DNA from: Takakia lepidozioides
Taxonomy: Eukaryota > Streptophyta > Takakiopsida > Takakiales > Takakiaceae
Reading direction: 5' to 3'
DNA length: 64,000 nucleotides
Assembly (NCBI GenBank): GCA_030704615.1
Contig: CM060733.1
Location: 41,664,001 to 41,728,000 of the forward strand
Shown: piece after piece, positions 45,763-55,390 of the stretch
Layout: every line of letters begins with the position of its first letter
How positions within the stretch are numbered: the first letter of the stretch is position 1
The notes under the pieces: generated by a model
Seen by the model: only the letters and a program-made list of their open reading frames with translations
What the model was told of the DNA's origin: nothing
Databases searched by the model: none
Program-made: the position numbers and the translations under genes

Positions 45763-48700
45763 ATGATCCCTCCTACTGCCCATCGATTGCAAAGGCGGAC
45801 ACAAGCAGAACATGACGATGACAGATTGTGGAAACTAGAGGAAGCGCGAGCAAGAAGACTGGGTCTTCGGAAAATTCTATGTCCATGCAATGCCTGTCAT
45901 GGTGGGAACTGGCAAACCATTGGCCGGGCTAAGCGTCATCTGCTTTTGAACTTGCGAGATCCTAACTTGCGAGAACTCCCGGTGCATATCTGTGGATTCT
46001 CTTCCCTTAACCCTGATGCATACTTTGAAATTATAAGAAACAGTTCAAATTCCTGGTATTGTTGTAAGGTGTAGAGTATTGTACATGCCCGTTTTCCTAT
46101 TGCCACGTGCCTGTATTATGGCACGTTCCACATCCACCATTTCCAACCCTAAACTCCCCATCTTATTGTGGATTGACATGTGGACTGATATGCTTATAAG
46201 CAGGAAAACTCTGGAGACGAACATGAGGGGTTTAGAACGGAAACCAGCCCTGCAGGTGGTCCTGATACCTTGGATCGTAATCTTGACATGCTTAGAATGC
46301 TCCGGGAGACATTCGCAACTACAGATAATGGGGTGCAAACTGGTGATGCACATGAGGAACCGGGAGATGGAACACAGGGCCAATGGGACACAGATGGAGT
46401 GCCAGAGCAGACTGATGGTGGACTGAAGAGCGATGGTGATCGTGGTGCAGCGAGTGCCTTACGTTTTGAGCAGGAGGCATCCAGGGCTTTGTATGTAGGG
46501 AGTTCTTCCTCTCGATTGTCTGCTACCTTACTGCTGTTAAATGCTTGTCAAACCCATGGTGTGTCAAACACCTTTGTCGATGAACTCCTTACATTGTTAG
46601 GAAGACAACTGTTGCCAGCAGACAATTGCCTGCCAAAGTCCCACTATGAGGCAAAACAACTCATAATGGAACTCGGGCTTCATTACAAGAGTATACATGC
46701 ATGTCCGAAAGGTTGTGTGTTGTTCAGAAGGGAGCTTCAAAATTTGGAGGTTTGTCCAAAATGTCAGGCATGTCGTTATGTGGTGGGTACGAAGACACCA
46801 GTACCTCGTAAGGTCCTTCGACATTTCCCTATCATTCCAAGGCTGCTTCGAATGTATAAAGCCAAATCCATCTCAGAGTTATTGTCATGGCACTTTAAGA
46901 ATCGAAGTTTGGATGGCTTGGTTAGGCGCCCAGCAGACAGCAAGGCTTGGGCCCACATTGACCAAAAATGGCCTGAGTTTGCAGCGGACCCCAGAAATCT
47001 GCGATTGGGTCTCGCATGGGATGGTGTCAATCCTTACAGTGATAAATCAAACAAATGGTCAACTTGGCCTGTCATGTTGATAAACTATAATCTTCCACCA
47101 TGGCTGTGTACTAAGCCATTTTTCACGATGTTGGCTTTATTGATTCCTGGACCACAATCTGTGGGAAATGACAATGCAGATGTTTATCTGCAGCCCCTTG
47201 TGGATGAGCTGAAATTGTTGTGGGAAGTTGGTGTGGAGGCATTGGATGGAAGTAGCCTAGTGGGGCAACAGTCATTTGCATGAGGGCCATCTTGATGTGG
47301 TCAATCCACGACTTTCCAGCTTATGGGTTGCTAGCAGGATGCGCACACGGGGGATACAAGGCCTGCCCAGCTTGCGGCCCTAATGTTGATTCCAGGTACT
47401 CCAAGGCATGCAAAAAAGTTTTGTATCTTGGTCATAGGAGATACTGCTATTCATCCCTATAGGAATAACTCGTCCCACTTTAATGGACATGTGGAACATA
47501 AAGCAGCTCCTATGGTGATCACTGCAAGTGAGCAATTTGACCGGGCTACAACCAGAGAGTTGTATCTCACAATGGGAGGGGCTGAGGGGGGAAAACTGGA
47601 CCCTTCAAAGGAACATGGCATGAAACGGGTCACTGTTTTGAAGCAATTGCCATACTGGAAAGACTTACTCATCCGATACACACTGGATGTGATGCATTGT
47701 GAAAAAAATTTGTGTGAGAATGTGCTGAGAACCATTCTTGGGGAGAAGGACACAGCCACATCTAGGAAGGATATGGAACTCAATGTCATTCGTGAACACT
47801 TGTGGTTGAGACCCCATCCCTCTCACCCGAACAAGTTGGTCAAGCCTTTGGCCCCATATGTTCTTACTGAAGATGAGAAGGTGCTGTTTTTGGAAACATT
47901 GGCTGCAGTAAAGGCCCCCACAGGTTATGCTGCCACATTCCAGAAACATGTGGCTGACAATAAACTGTCTACAATGAAAACCCATGACTACCATGTAATG
48001 ATGCAGCAGATTTTACCTCTTTGCATTCGAGGGGTATTGGGAAAGGGTCCACGGATGGCAATTATGAGGCTTTCTCGAGTCTTCCAAAAAGTGTGTGCAA
48101 AGATCATTAATCCAGCTGAGGTACCGGCCTTAAAAGAAGATGTTGCAATCACTATGTGTCTGCTGGAGAAAGAATTCCCTCCGTCATTTTTTGATATCAT
48201 GACTCACTTGCTTGTACACCTTGTGGACGAATTGGAGGTGTGTGGTCCCGTGTCTAGCCGTTGGATGTATCCTATGGAACGGTATATGAAGACATTAAAA
48301 GGCTATGTAAGGAATATGAGCCGACCTGAAGGGAGCATGGCGGAAGGGTATGCTTTGGATGAGGCCCTAGGGTTTCTAACTGAGTATATGGCTGAATTTC
48401 ATGCTACAAGCCGAAGGGTGTGGGACTCCAATGAAGAAGACTCAGTTAGTGGGGAGGTGGTTGAAGGATTGGGAACTGTACGAGTCCTCACCATTCAAGA
48501 ACGAGACAGTGCACACAAGTATATTTTGCACAACACAGATTGCATGAAACCATTCCTTGAGTAAGTATGTTGCTTATCATATCCTGTGTGTTTCATTTCT
48601 GCCAATGGTATAAGCTGTAATCCTAATTTGCAATTCTCATTTGGATAGGGCCTATGAAGAGGAGATGGCACTCATAGAAGCATCCCGCACTGAGTTCAGA

Positions 48701-49561
48701 ACAGCATACCTTTGTGGACAAGACCAAGACCACCACAATGGAGAAATTCCATACCCAACAGATATGCGCTTACTGGCTCCATTCCATGAATGGATTGAAG
48801 GTGCTGTCCAACGCAAGGTGAGTTCAGGTGAGTTCTATGATTTGGACATATGCCATTTATGTATACCACCAGCAGTACAGTCATTGGGCTTCAAGTCCAT
48901 GTATGCTTACGGCAATCACTTTCGAGCAATAAGTGATGGGACTGGCGCCAGAGACAGGGTGACATTTGATTCTGGAGTTGCTCAAGTATTCCATCAGGAA
49001 AGCGAAAACAGAGCAGGTATGTCCAGACGAGTGTTATCCCAATTGGAATATGTGGGTGTTGTAAGAGAAATAATTCAACTGGATTACGGAATTCTTCACC
49101 CAATTCTGTTCTTGTGTACATGGGTGAGGTCACACATGGTGGGCCGGAATGCCACCATGAAACGAGATGATTATGGCTTTCTCTTGGTTGACTTCAGTCG
49201 CATGTTGCCTGGGATGGAGCAGCCCTGGACATTCCCTAGTCAGGTGGAGCAAGTTTTTTTCTCGGATGAAAAAAGTTCACGAGGGAACTGGAAGGTGGTC
49301 CTTCACAAGGACCCTCGATCCCGACGAGTGGTTCACGATATTACAGAAGTGGCACTGGGTGAGGGAGACATTTATGTAGGCATGGTGCCTCCTGAAATTC
49401 CTCATAACATCATGACTGAGCTTGTTGTTTGTGTTCCTTTGAGTGAGGCAGATGAATTGGCCATTGCCAACTTGAATGCACCTGCAAGGCAGAGGCGAAA
49501 TGGTAGAAGGCGGAGGCAAGCTCCACATGGGAGGTACCAAGCCAGTTGTGCTATGGTGTAG
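45763..49561 (+). CDS. CACTA TNP2-type transposase
   Basis: Exon 1 (45763-46068) has the short N-terminal zinc-binding segment CPCNACHGG; exon 2 starts at 46204; an intron at 48561-48648 precedes the last exon, which ends at 49561. The Transposase_21 core is clear: CPKGCVLFR...CPKC, LPPWLCTKPFFTMLALLIPG, WSIHDFPAYGLL, YTLDVMHCEKNLCENVL. It is followed by DUF4218-like SRWMYPMERYMKTLKGYVRN and, in the last exon, a DUF4216-like region with a basic tail (RQRRNGRRRRQAP). The segment 47277-47455 is in a different frame from both sides, so there are two compensating frame changes or an unrecognised splice. Whether the enzyme is active is therefore doubtful. Confidence 0.85.
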
Positions 49562-49689
49562 AGTTGGTTTCTGCTATTGCATGTACTTTTCCAGGGTTTA
49601 GACTTGATACAGCATGGTACCTTCCATGGGTGGGAGTGACTGAGCTGTTGGGGTGGGCAGAATTCTGACAAACACACTTTCATTTGTGA

Positions 49690-50425
49690 CAGTGAACCCT
49701 AAACAGTCATGAAGCTGTGGCATGAATACTTTTCTGACCCTAATCAATGGTGGCCCAATTGTGGGAAAAAGGTGAATGCATGTTGGATTATAGAGAGTAG
49801 CAGATGCAATTGAGCATAGGAACTAGTGTGAGAAGTTGAGTTGGGTGTTTCCTTGAACAAATGTAGGCTGTTATTGTCAGTTGCTACCAGCAAGCAAAGA
49901 TGTATGCATGATTTGTGAGAGGCATGGATAGCTGAAGGAGCAGGGATAGAGTGTGGGTCCAGATTCATCCAAGAGGGCCACATTTCAAGCACAACATTGC
50001 CTATGATTCCTTGTGGAAGGATTGGTACAAGAAACCTGCATGGGTAGATGGTCAACTGGAAGCCGCAGCAGCAGCGGCACAATTGGTAAAATCAGGCGAT
50101 GAGGGCACCTTCTTCAACACATTTCAGCCTGTTTTTCCCCCTTATCACAATCGGCCCTAAATTTCCATGTTGAATTATGCAAGTTAGCTGGTTGACTGAA
50201 TCTTTGATAGATTGGAGTGACTTTGACATGATACTGCCAATGTGACAACAGGAAAGTATCCAGAAACAGGTACAAGAGATGAGGAGAAGGTGTGGAATGA
50301 ATACTTTTCTGATTTGGTCAAGTTTAGGGAGTGTTCAACACCATGGCTGAACAAGATGTGGTGTGTGGAGCGCGATGCTTGCAGGATGTGCACAGCAGTG
50401 AATGGGATGGAGCCTTTGAATTGCT
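49690..50425 (+). pseudogene. Captured OSB-like (PDF-motif) exons, copy 1
   Basis: KLWHEYFSDPNQWWPNCGKK ends at a GT donor near 49770. After about 190 bp a CAG acceptor starts IHPRGPHFKHNIAYDSLW, then KKPAWVDGQLEAAAAAAQ, the second half of the PDF motif of plant organellar ssDNA-binding proteins. Joining at these sites is in phase. A further partial piece (EKVWNEYFSDL) follows at about 50290. Confidence 0.6.
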
Positions 50426-50649
50426 GAATTGGCCATTGCCAACTTGAATGCACTTACAAGGCAAAGGCGAAATGGTAGAAGGCGGAGGCAAGCTCCACAT
50501 GGGAGGTACCAAGCCAGTTGTGCTATGGTGTAGAGTTGGTTTCTGCTATTGCATGTACTTTTCCAGGGTATACTTGATACAGCATGGTACCTTACATGGG
50601 TGGGAGTGACTGAGCTGTTGGGGTGGGCAGAATTCTGACAAACACACTT

Positions 50650-51165
50650 TCATTTGTGACATTGAACCCTAAACAGTCATGAAGCTGTGGCATGAATACT
50701 TTTCTGACCCTAATCAATGGTGGCCCAATTGTGGCAAAAAGGTGAATGTCTGTTGGATTACAGAGAGTAGCAGATGCAATTGAGCATATGAACTAGTGTG
50801 AGAAGTTGAGTTGGGTGTTTCCTAGAACAAATGTAGGCTGTTATTGTCAGCTGCTACCAGCAAGGCAAGGATGTATGCATGATTTGTGCAGAGGCATGGA
50901 TAGCTGAAGGAGCAGGGATAGAGTGTGGGTCCAGATTCATCGGTGAGGGCCACATTTCAAGCACAACATTGCCTATGATTCCTTGTGGGAGAATAGCTAC
51001 AAGAAACCTGCATGGGTAGATGGTCAACTGGAAGCCGCAGCAGCAGCGACACAATTGGTAAAATCAGGCAATGAGGGCACCTTCTTCAACACATTTCACC
51101 TTGTTTCTCCCTCTTATTAGAATCGGCCCTAAATTTCCATGTTGAATTCTGCAAGTTAGCTCGTG
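50650..51165 (+). pseudogene. Captured OSB-like (PDF-motif) exons, copy 2
   Basis: Same content as copy 1 through the 973-bp duplication, with more substitutions in the second exon (the PDF word is destroyed). Confidence 0.55.
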
Positions 51166-51540
51166 GTGGACACATGTATAGCAAATGTGGGAGCACTGAG
51201 GATGCGTGTTCAACACTATGGCTGAACGAGATTGTGCGTTTGCAGTGCGTGTGCAAGTCTGGCAGCTTTGGATGCATCACCAAAGTTGGAATTGTAACAG
51301 ATGCGATCCAAATGTGGGGAGCATCAAGGGTATGCCAAATGCCTCATATGCCAAATGTGGGAGCATCAAGGGCAAACCTGGCAGCTCTGGAAAAATGGAA
51401 GAGGTCCATGGCTTCATTGTCAAAGCTGGAATTCTACCTGATGTGATTCTGAACAATGCCCTCGTGGACATGTATGCCAAATGTGGGAGCATCAAGGATG
51501 CGAAGGCAGTTTTCCAACACTATGGCTTTTGGAGGCCCTC
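51166..51540 (+). pseudogene. Captured PPR fragment
   Basis: Overlapping frames give the pentatricopeptide motifs MEEVHGFIVKAGILPDVIL and NNALVDMYAKCGSIKDAKAV, preceded by shorter repeated KCGS(I/T) pieces at 51190 and 51345. Internal duplications of the MPKCGSIKG type have scrambled it. It resembles the PPR piece at 33850-34030. Confidence 0.7.
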
Positions 51541-52509
51541 AGTAGACGAGTTGAAAAGCACTAGTTAAAAAGCACTGGCGCTTGATAGGGTGGGGCAAAA
51601 TTCAGGCTGGGGTGATCATTGATATCTCGGATGCAATGTAAAAAAGACGGTTGTGAGTGAAGGACACCCGTAGCAAAAAAACCCTGTTGTCTCAAAAAAA
51701 GAGGCAGTCACAAAGAGCAAGGCACTTTGTCCAAGCTTCTCGAATCTAGCAACAATGTGGACAGGGATTGAGTCATTGGGAACAATTTATGTAAGGTGGC
51801 GAAGAAAACCTTGTCTGAGGATCACTGGATATTTCTCTAGTACGGTTGGACTAGTAGAGATTGAAATCCGTGCTCAGCTCAGCTTCAAACTGTCTCATTG
51901 TGAAGGGTCACGGTTGACTGGACAGAAATGGGATTGACATTGTCGGGCTCCCAAATCTCTGAGACGACATGTGGTAGTTTTATCTATAGCTTCTCAAAGC
52001 AATTGTTTTACATTGTTCATTATAGTGTGACATTCTCATAACGATATTGTCGTCAGCTGCATGAGCAGTGCATCTTTTTGGATTGTTGGTCCCCATAACC
52101 CTAATAACCTTTTTGAACTTTTTAAATTCTCTAAACAAAAGTCTATGTGTTATGTCGTCCAGGGCATGTTGAATAGAGGTGGAAGTCATTTTATCCATCC
52201 ATCTTCCACCTGGATGGTCAATGTGCCACGCCATATAGTTGCCCCAAATTCCTATAGGACATCTGACACTCACCTCACACTCCATGACTCATTTGACACT
52301 CATGTCAAATGCCCCATATGAATTATCTTGGTCAACATCTGTTGACCGTATGGGTGTCATTCGAGTGTGAAATTTGTAACACCATGTGGCTTTTCCTACA
52401 ATGATCCAAATCACACCTTGCCTCGTCTCACATGGGTGTAAGAAGAGCCGTTCAAAGTGCCAGGTGTGAACTATGGGTGGTGTTGGAAAACCCGGTTTCT
52501 GTAGTAGTG
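51541..52509. other. CACTA right end, non-coding
   Basis: No credible gene. Near the end, GACACTCA/TGAGTGT-like words and AAGAGCCGTT (inverted partner of the left AACGGCTCTT) occur at 52260-52455, followed by the terminal repeat. Confidence 0.55.
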
Positions 52510-52512
52510 ATT

Positions 52513-54105
52513 GCGACTGCCCAGCGGGGCAAGATACCAACACTAGCCGCCTTTACAGCTGCAGTTAGTTGGCCTGGAGAGTTGCTGGAGGGCAATGCCC
52601 ATGCAGAGGATGTGCCACCTCCAGCAGAGCAGGATGACATGCATGGTATGGCGGAGTTGCCTGCCATGGTTGCTCACACTCCATTGAGGGGTACGAGCAA
52701 GGATTTGCAGCAGGGTGCTGATGGACGGGTACAACAAGCTTGGGTAGAAGCTTTCGTACCGTCAGGAGAGGGGGAGAGTGCGGTGATTGCACCAGGATCA
52801 CCCCAGTTGTTGCCATTGGACACCACACCTCTTGTGTGGCAGCGCCTGGATGAAGGCATATGCCTTCTGGACTTGTTTGGCGGGATCAACACTGGATTGG
52901 CTGCAGTGCTGCAGGCAGGTGTACGAGTTCGACGTTACCTGTATGTGGAGAGGGATGAGACTGCACGACGCGTCTCACTGCGCCATGTGGCTCAGTTGGT
53001 ACAGCAGTACCCTGACTTGTTGCCTGTGTCTGCAGTTCGTGGATACCAACAAGCCTTGCCAGCAGACATTTCCTTGTTGGGGGCGCAGGATTTGGAGCAG
53101 GTTGGCTCCATTGATCTGATAGTGGCAGGTTGGCCCTGCCAAGGGCATTCATCAGCCGGGCATGGCAATGGATTGCGAGACTCAAGGACGGGTCTATTTT
53201 GGGAGATGGTGCGGGTTTTGCGCCACTTGCAGCTTCATCAAGCTGTATCTCCAGCATACATCTTGGAGAATGTGCCACTGATGGGTGATTCTCGGGCCAA
53301 GGTGATGGCCAGTGTGCATCAAGTCCGGTCGTGGCTTGGGTCAGCAGTGTTGTTGGATGCAGCTGCAGTGGGGTCACGGGCTCATCGTCCACGGCTTTGG
53401 TGGACTAACTTGATGCCACCCGCACTGCTCAAGCGTGCATTTGATGGGGTGCAGCGGCCAGCACACCTCACCGTGGATGGCATTTTGGACACGGGGAGGC
53501 AGTCTCAACGTGTGAGACACGACGACCGTTCGCCTTTGGTAGTGGTCAACAGGGTGGGTCAACCACGAGCAGCATTACCTATACTGCTCAGCTTCCCAGG
53601 ATCCCATGCTTTTCGGGATGGTGGACCTGGCCTCTTGTGGGATAGCCAGTTGCAACAGTTAGTGGAGCCTAATGCCGACGAGCGAGAGCGGGCTATGGGA
53701 TTTTCCACTGGGACCACGGCGGTGCCTTCTCTTTCTGAGGCATCACGTCGTCAGGTGTTGGGGCAAGCAATGGATCTCAATTGCTTGACCTGGATTATCA
53801 GCTTGGCTATGGCTGAGCAACGTAGAGTGCGGAGTGCACTTCCCTTGACGGTCTCTCTGCCTACTGAGACGGTACAGGCAGCGAGTGGGGGCGAGTCGGT
53901 GAGGACCACGGGGTGTAGACATCCATGGCACACGTGGGAGGTGCTCGAGGTTCAGAGGGAGTTGGCAGCCAAGGCAACTGTGATGGATGAGGTTGGGGAT
54001 TCTTCTCGGGATGAGGAGGTTCTCAATGATGAGATGATGGGGCATGATGAGGCCTTGTCATTGATTGAGCAGGAAGGGAGTACTGCTCAAGAGGTTGCAG
54101 CATAG
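52513..54105 (+). CDS. Retrotransposon-encoded cytosine-5 DNA methyltransferase (DNMT3-like), part of pol
   Basis: The enzyme family transfers a methyl group from S-adenosylmethionine to cytosine C5 in DNA. This frame is the direct continuation of the protease frame across the CACTA insertion. The catalytic motifs appear in the standard order: I, LLDLFGGINTG (52864); IV, GWPCQGHS with the catalytic Cys (about 53128-53151); VI, LENVPL (53263); VIII, RAHRPRLWWTNL (53377); then a variable target-recognition region; IX/X, RAMGFSTGTTAVPSLSEASR and LGQAMDLNCLTWIISL (53690-53810). The last two blocks and VIII resemble DNMT3/DRM-type enzymes, while PCQ in place of PCN is like DNMT1 and bacterial enzymes. 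All catalytic residues are intact, and no PWWP, BAH or chromo domain is present. The frame ends at TAG 54103-54105, directly followed in the same phase by RT. Confidence 0.92.
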   Translation, partial: ATAQRGKIPTLAAFTAAVSWPGELLEGNAHAEDVPPPAEQDDMHGMAELPAMVAHTPLRGTSKDLQQGADGRVQQAWVEAFVPSGEGESAVIAPGSPQLLPLDTTPLVWQRLDEGICLLDLFGGINTGLAAVLQAGVRVRRYLYVERDETARRVSLRHVAQLVQQYPDLLPVSAVRGYQQALPADISLLGAQDLEQVGSIDLIVAGWPCQGHSSAGHGNGLRDSRTGLFWEMVRVLRHLQLHQAVSPAYILENVPLMGDSRAKVMASVHQVRSWLGSAVLLDAAAVGSRAHRPRLWWTNLMPPALLKRAFDGVQRPAHLTVDGILDTGRQSQRVRHDDRSPLVVVNRVGQPRAALPILLSFPGSHAFRDGGPGLLWDSQLQQLVEPNADERERAMGFSTGTTAVPSLSEASRRQVLGQAMDLNCLTWIISLAMAEQRRVRSALPLTVSLPTETVQAASGGESVRTTGCRHPWHTWEVLEVQRELAAKATVMDEVGDSSRDEEVLNDEMMGHDEALSLIEQEGSTAQEVAA

Positions 54106-55390
54106 CAACCATGGGACGCGTCCTCTACCTCTAAGCCCACTGGACTTAAGGTTGCAGTTACGGAGGACAATTGGGAGCCTGACATTGGACCCATTGTCAC
54201 CGGAGGAGAGAGACGACGTATACGGCGGTTCCTGAGGGCTTACAGGAATTGCTTTGCCTTCAGTTTGAAGGACTTGGGAGCACTGAAGGGTCAAGAGATC
54301 CGTATTGAGTTGGCCACTGACATGCCAATCTTTCGGAGACCCTATAGATACAGTGACATGGAGAGGTCTTTGATTCAGATGAGGACTCAAGATCTCTGGG
54401 AGGCAGGTTTGGTGGAGCTTTCTGGTGGAGAGTATGTTTTAGCCACAGTGATGCCAGCCAAGAAGGATGTCTATGGCAATTGGACGGAGAGACGTATGTG
54501 CGGTGATTACCGGCCTGTAAATCGTCAGACCAAGTCTGATAGGTATGCCATGCCGACACCAGAGGAGATCTTTGATGCCATTGGGCATTCCAAGGTCTTT
54601 AGCACGTTGGATTTACGATCCGGATATCACCAGTTGCCAATCAAGGAGGCTAATAAGCAAAAGACGGCATTCTGGGGGATGAATGAGCACGAGAAGGATT
54701 GCCTATACCAGTGGCGGTTCTTACCATTTGGGCTTAAAAACGCTCCCGCTGAGTTTCAAAGAGTCATGGACAGGATTCTAGCAGGGGTGGAGTTTGCTCG
54801 GTGCTACATAGATGATATCATCATCTTTAGTGCTACGGTGGAGGAGCATGAGAGACACCTTCAGGGGGTATTTGAGCGCTTGAGGACGCACGGATTGAAG
54901 TTACATCCGGGCAAGTGCAAGTTTTTCCACAACCAGATTGAGTATCTGGGTCACATGATATATCCTGGAGGATTGGGGGTACAGCAGACTAAGGTAGAGT
55001 CCATTGCACAAGTTCCACGCCCCACGGATGTGAGCCGAGTTCGAGCTTTCATGGGGTTAGCAAACTATTACAGACGGTTTGTTAAGGGATTTAGTGCCAT
55101 TGCAAAGGCTCTAACCAAGCTGACCAAGGTGGACCAAGAGTGGCAGTGGGAAGATGAGCAAGAACAAGCTTTTCAAGAGCTCAAGGTGAGGTTGACCTCG
55201 GCGCCCATCTTGAGACGACCTATCAGGGGGCGTCTTTTTCAGCTGCATACAGATTGGAGCATGCTGGGGCTTGGAGCGGTGCTCACACGGGTGGATGATG
55301 AGGGAAGAGAGTTCGTAGTGGCTTATGCTAGCCGCTCAAACAATGCTGTAGAGTCTAAGATTGTGGCAGACTACTTTATTGTGCATATAT
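54106..55390 (+). CDS. Gypsy reverse transcriptase and partial RNase H
   Basis: Open in the same phase as the methyltransferase. It starts with a linker (VTEDNWEPDIGPIVTGGERR) and then the RT: PAKKDVYGNWTERRMCGDYR, FSTLDLRSGYHQ, LPFGLKNAPAEFQ, the catalytic YIDDIIIFS (54805) and LGHMI. The connection domain (MGLANYYRRFVKGFS) and the beginning of RNase H (FQLHTDWSMLGLGAVL, VAYASRSNNA) follow. After NNAVESK the expected RNase H sequence is lost, and the frame stops at 55471. Integrase is absent. The RT catalytic Asp pair is present. Confidence 0.92.

Larger units (their letters stand above)
49453..51165 (+). repeat. 973-bp tandem duplication in the CACTA right arm
   Basis: The sequence from GAATTGGCCATTGCC (49453) through the TNP2 stop and about 740 bp beyond is repeated starting at 50426, offset 973 bp. 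The second copy therefore contains a detached end of the transposase ORF. Both copies carry the OSB-like exons described separately. Confidence 0.85.
38762..52509 (+). mobile_element. CACTA (En/Spm) DNA transposon, 13,748 bp, both ends and TSD intact
   Basis: The left end is CACTAGTACAGAAACTGG and the inverted right end is CACTACTACAGAAACCGG. The flanking triplets are both ATT (38759-38761 and 52510-52512), the 3-bp duplication expected for CACTA elements. Subterminal copies of AACGGCTCTTCTYACAC occur just inside each end. The element encodes TNP2 on the plus strand and a TnpA-like protein on the minus strand. It contains a LINE fragment and a duplicated 3' region with captured gene pieces. 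Confidence 0.95.
36319..55390 (+). mobile_element. Gypsy-like retrotransposon encoding a DNA methyltransferase, interrupted by a CACTA element
   Basis: The order on the plus strand is gag with zinc knuckles, aspartic protease, cytosine-5 DNA methyltransferase, reverse transcriptase and the start of RNase H. The 13.75-kb CACTA transposon 38762-52509 lies between protease and methyltransferase. Conceptually removing it with one ATT restores a continuous frame. The element is truncated in RNase H near 55390; no integrase and no LTR pair were found. One stop in gag (37027), one frame change near 37505 and one stop between methyltransferase and RT (54103) are present. Confidence 0.85.

Noticed and set aside
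52432-52512. Methyltransferase start codon region at 52432
   Set aside because: This part of the open frame is CACTA terminal sequence; the true coding sequence enters at 52513 from the protease frame.
36319-54105. Reassigned stop codons (TAG/TAA as Gln), suggested by several in-frame stops
   Set aside because: The intact host genes end at TGA and TAA just where their families end and contain no internal stops, so the code is standard; the stops occur only in decayed or mobile sequences.
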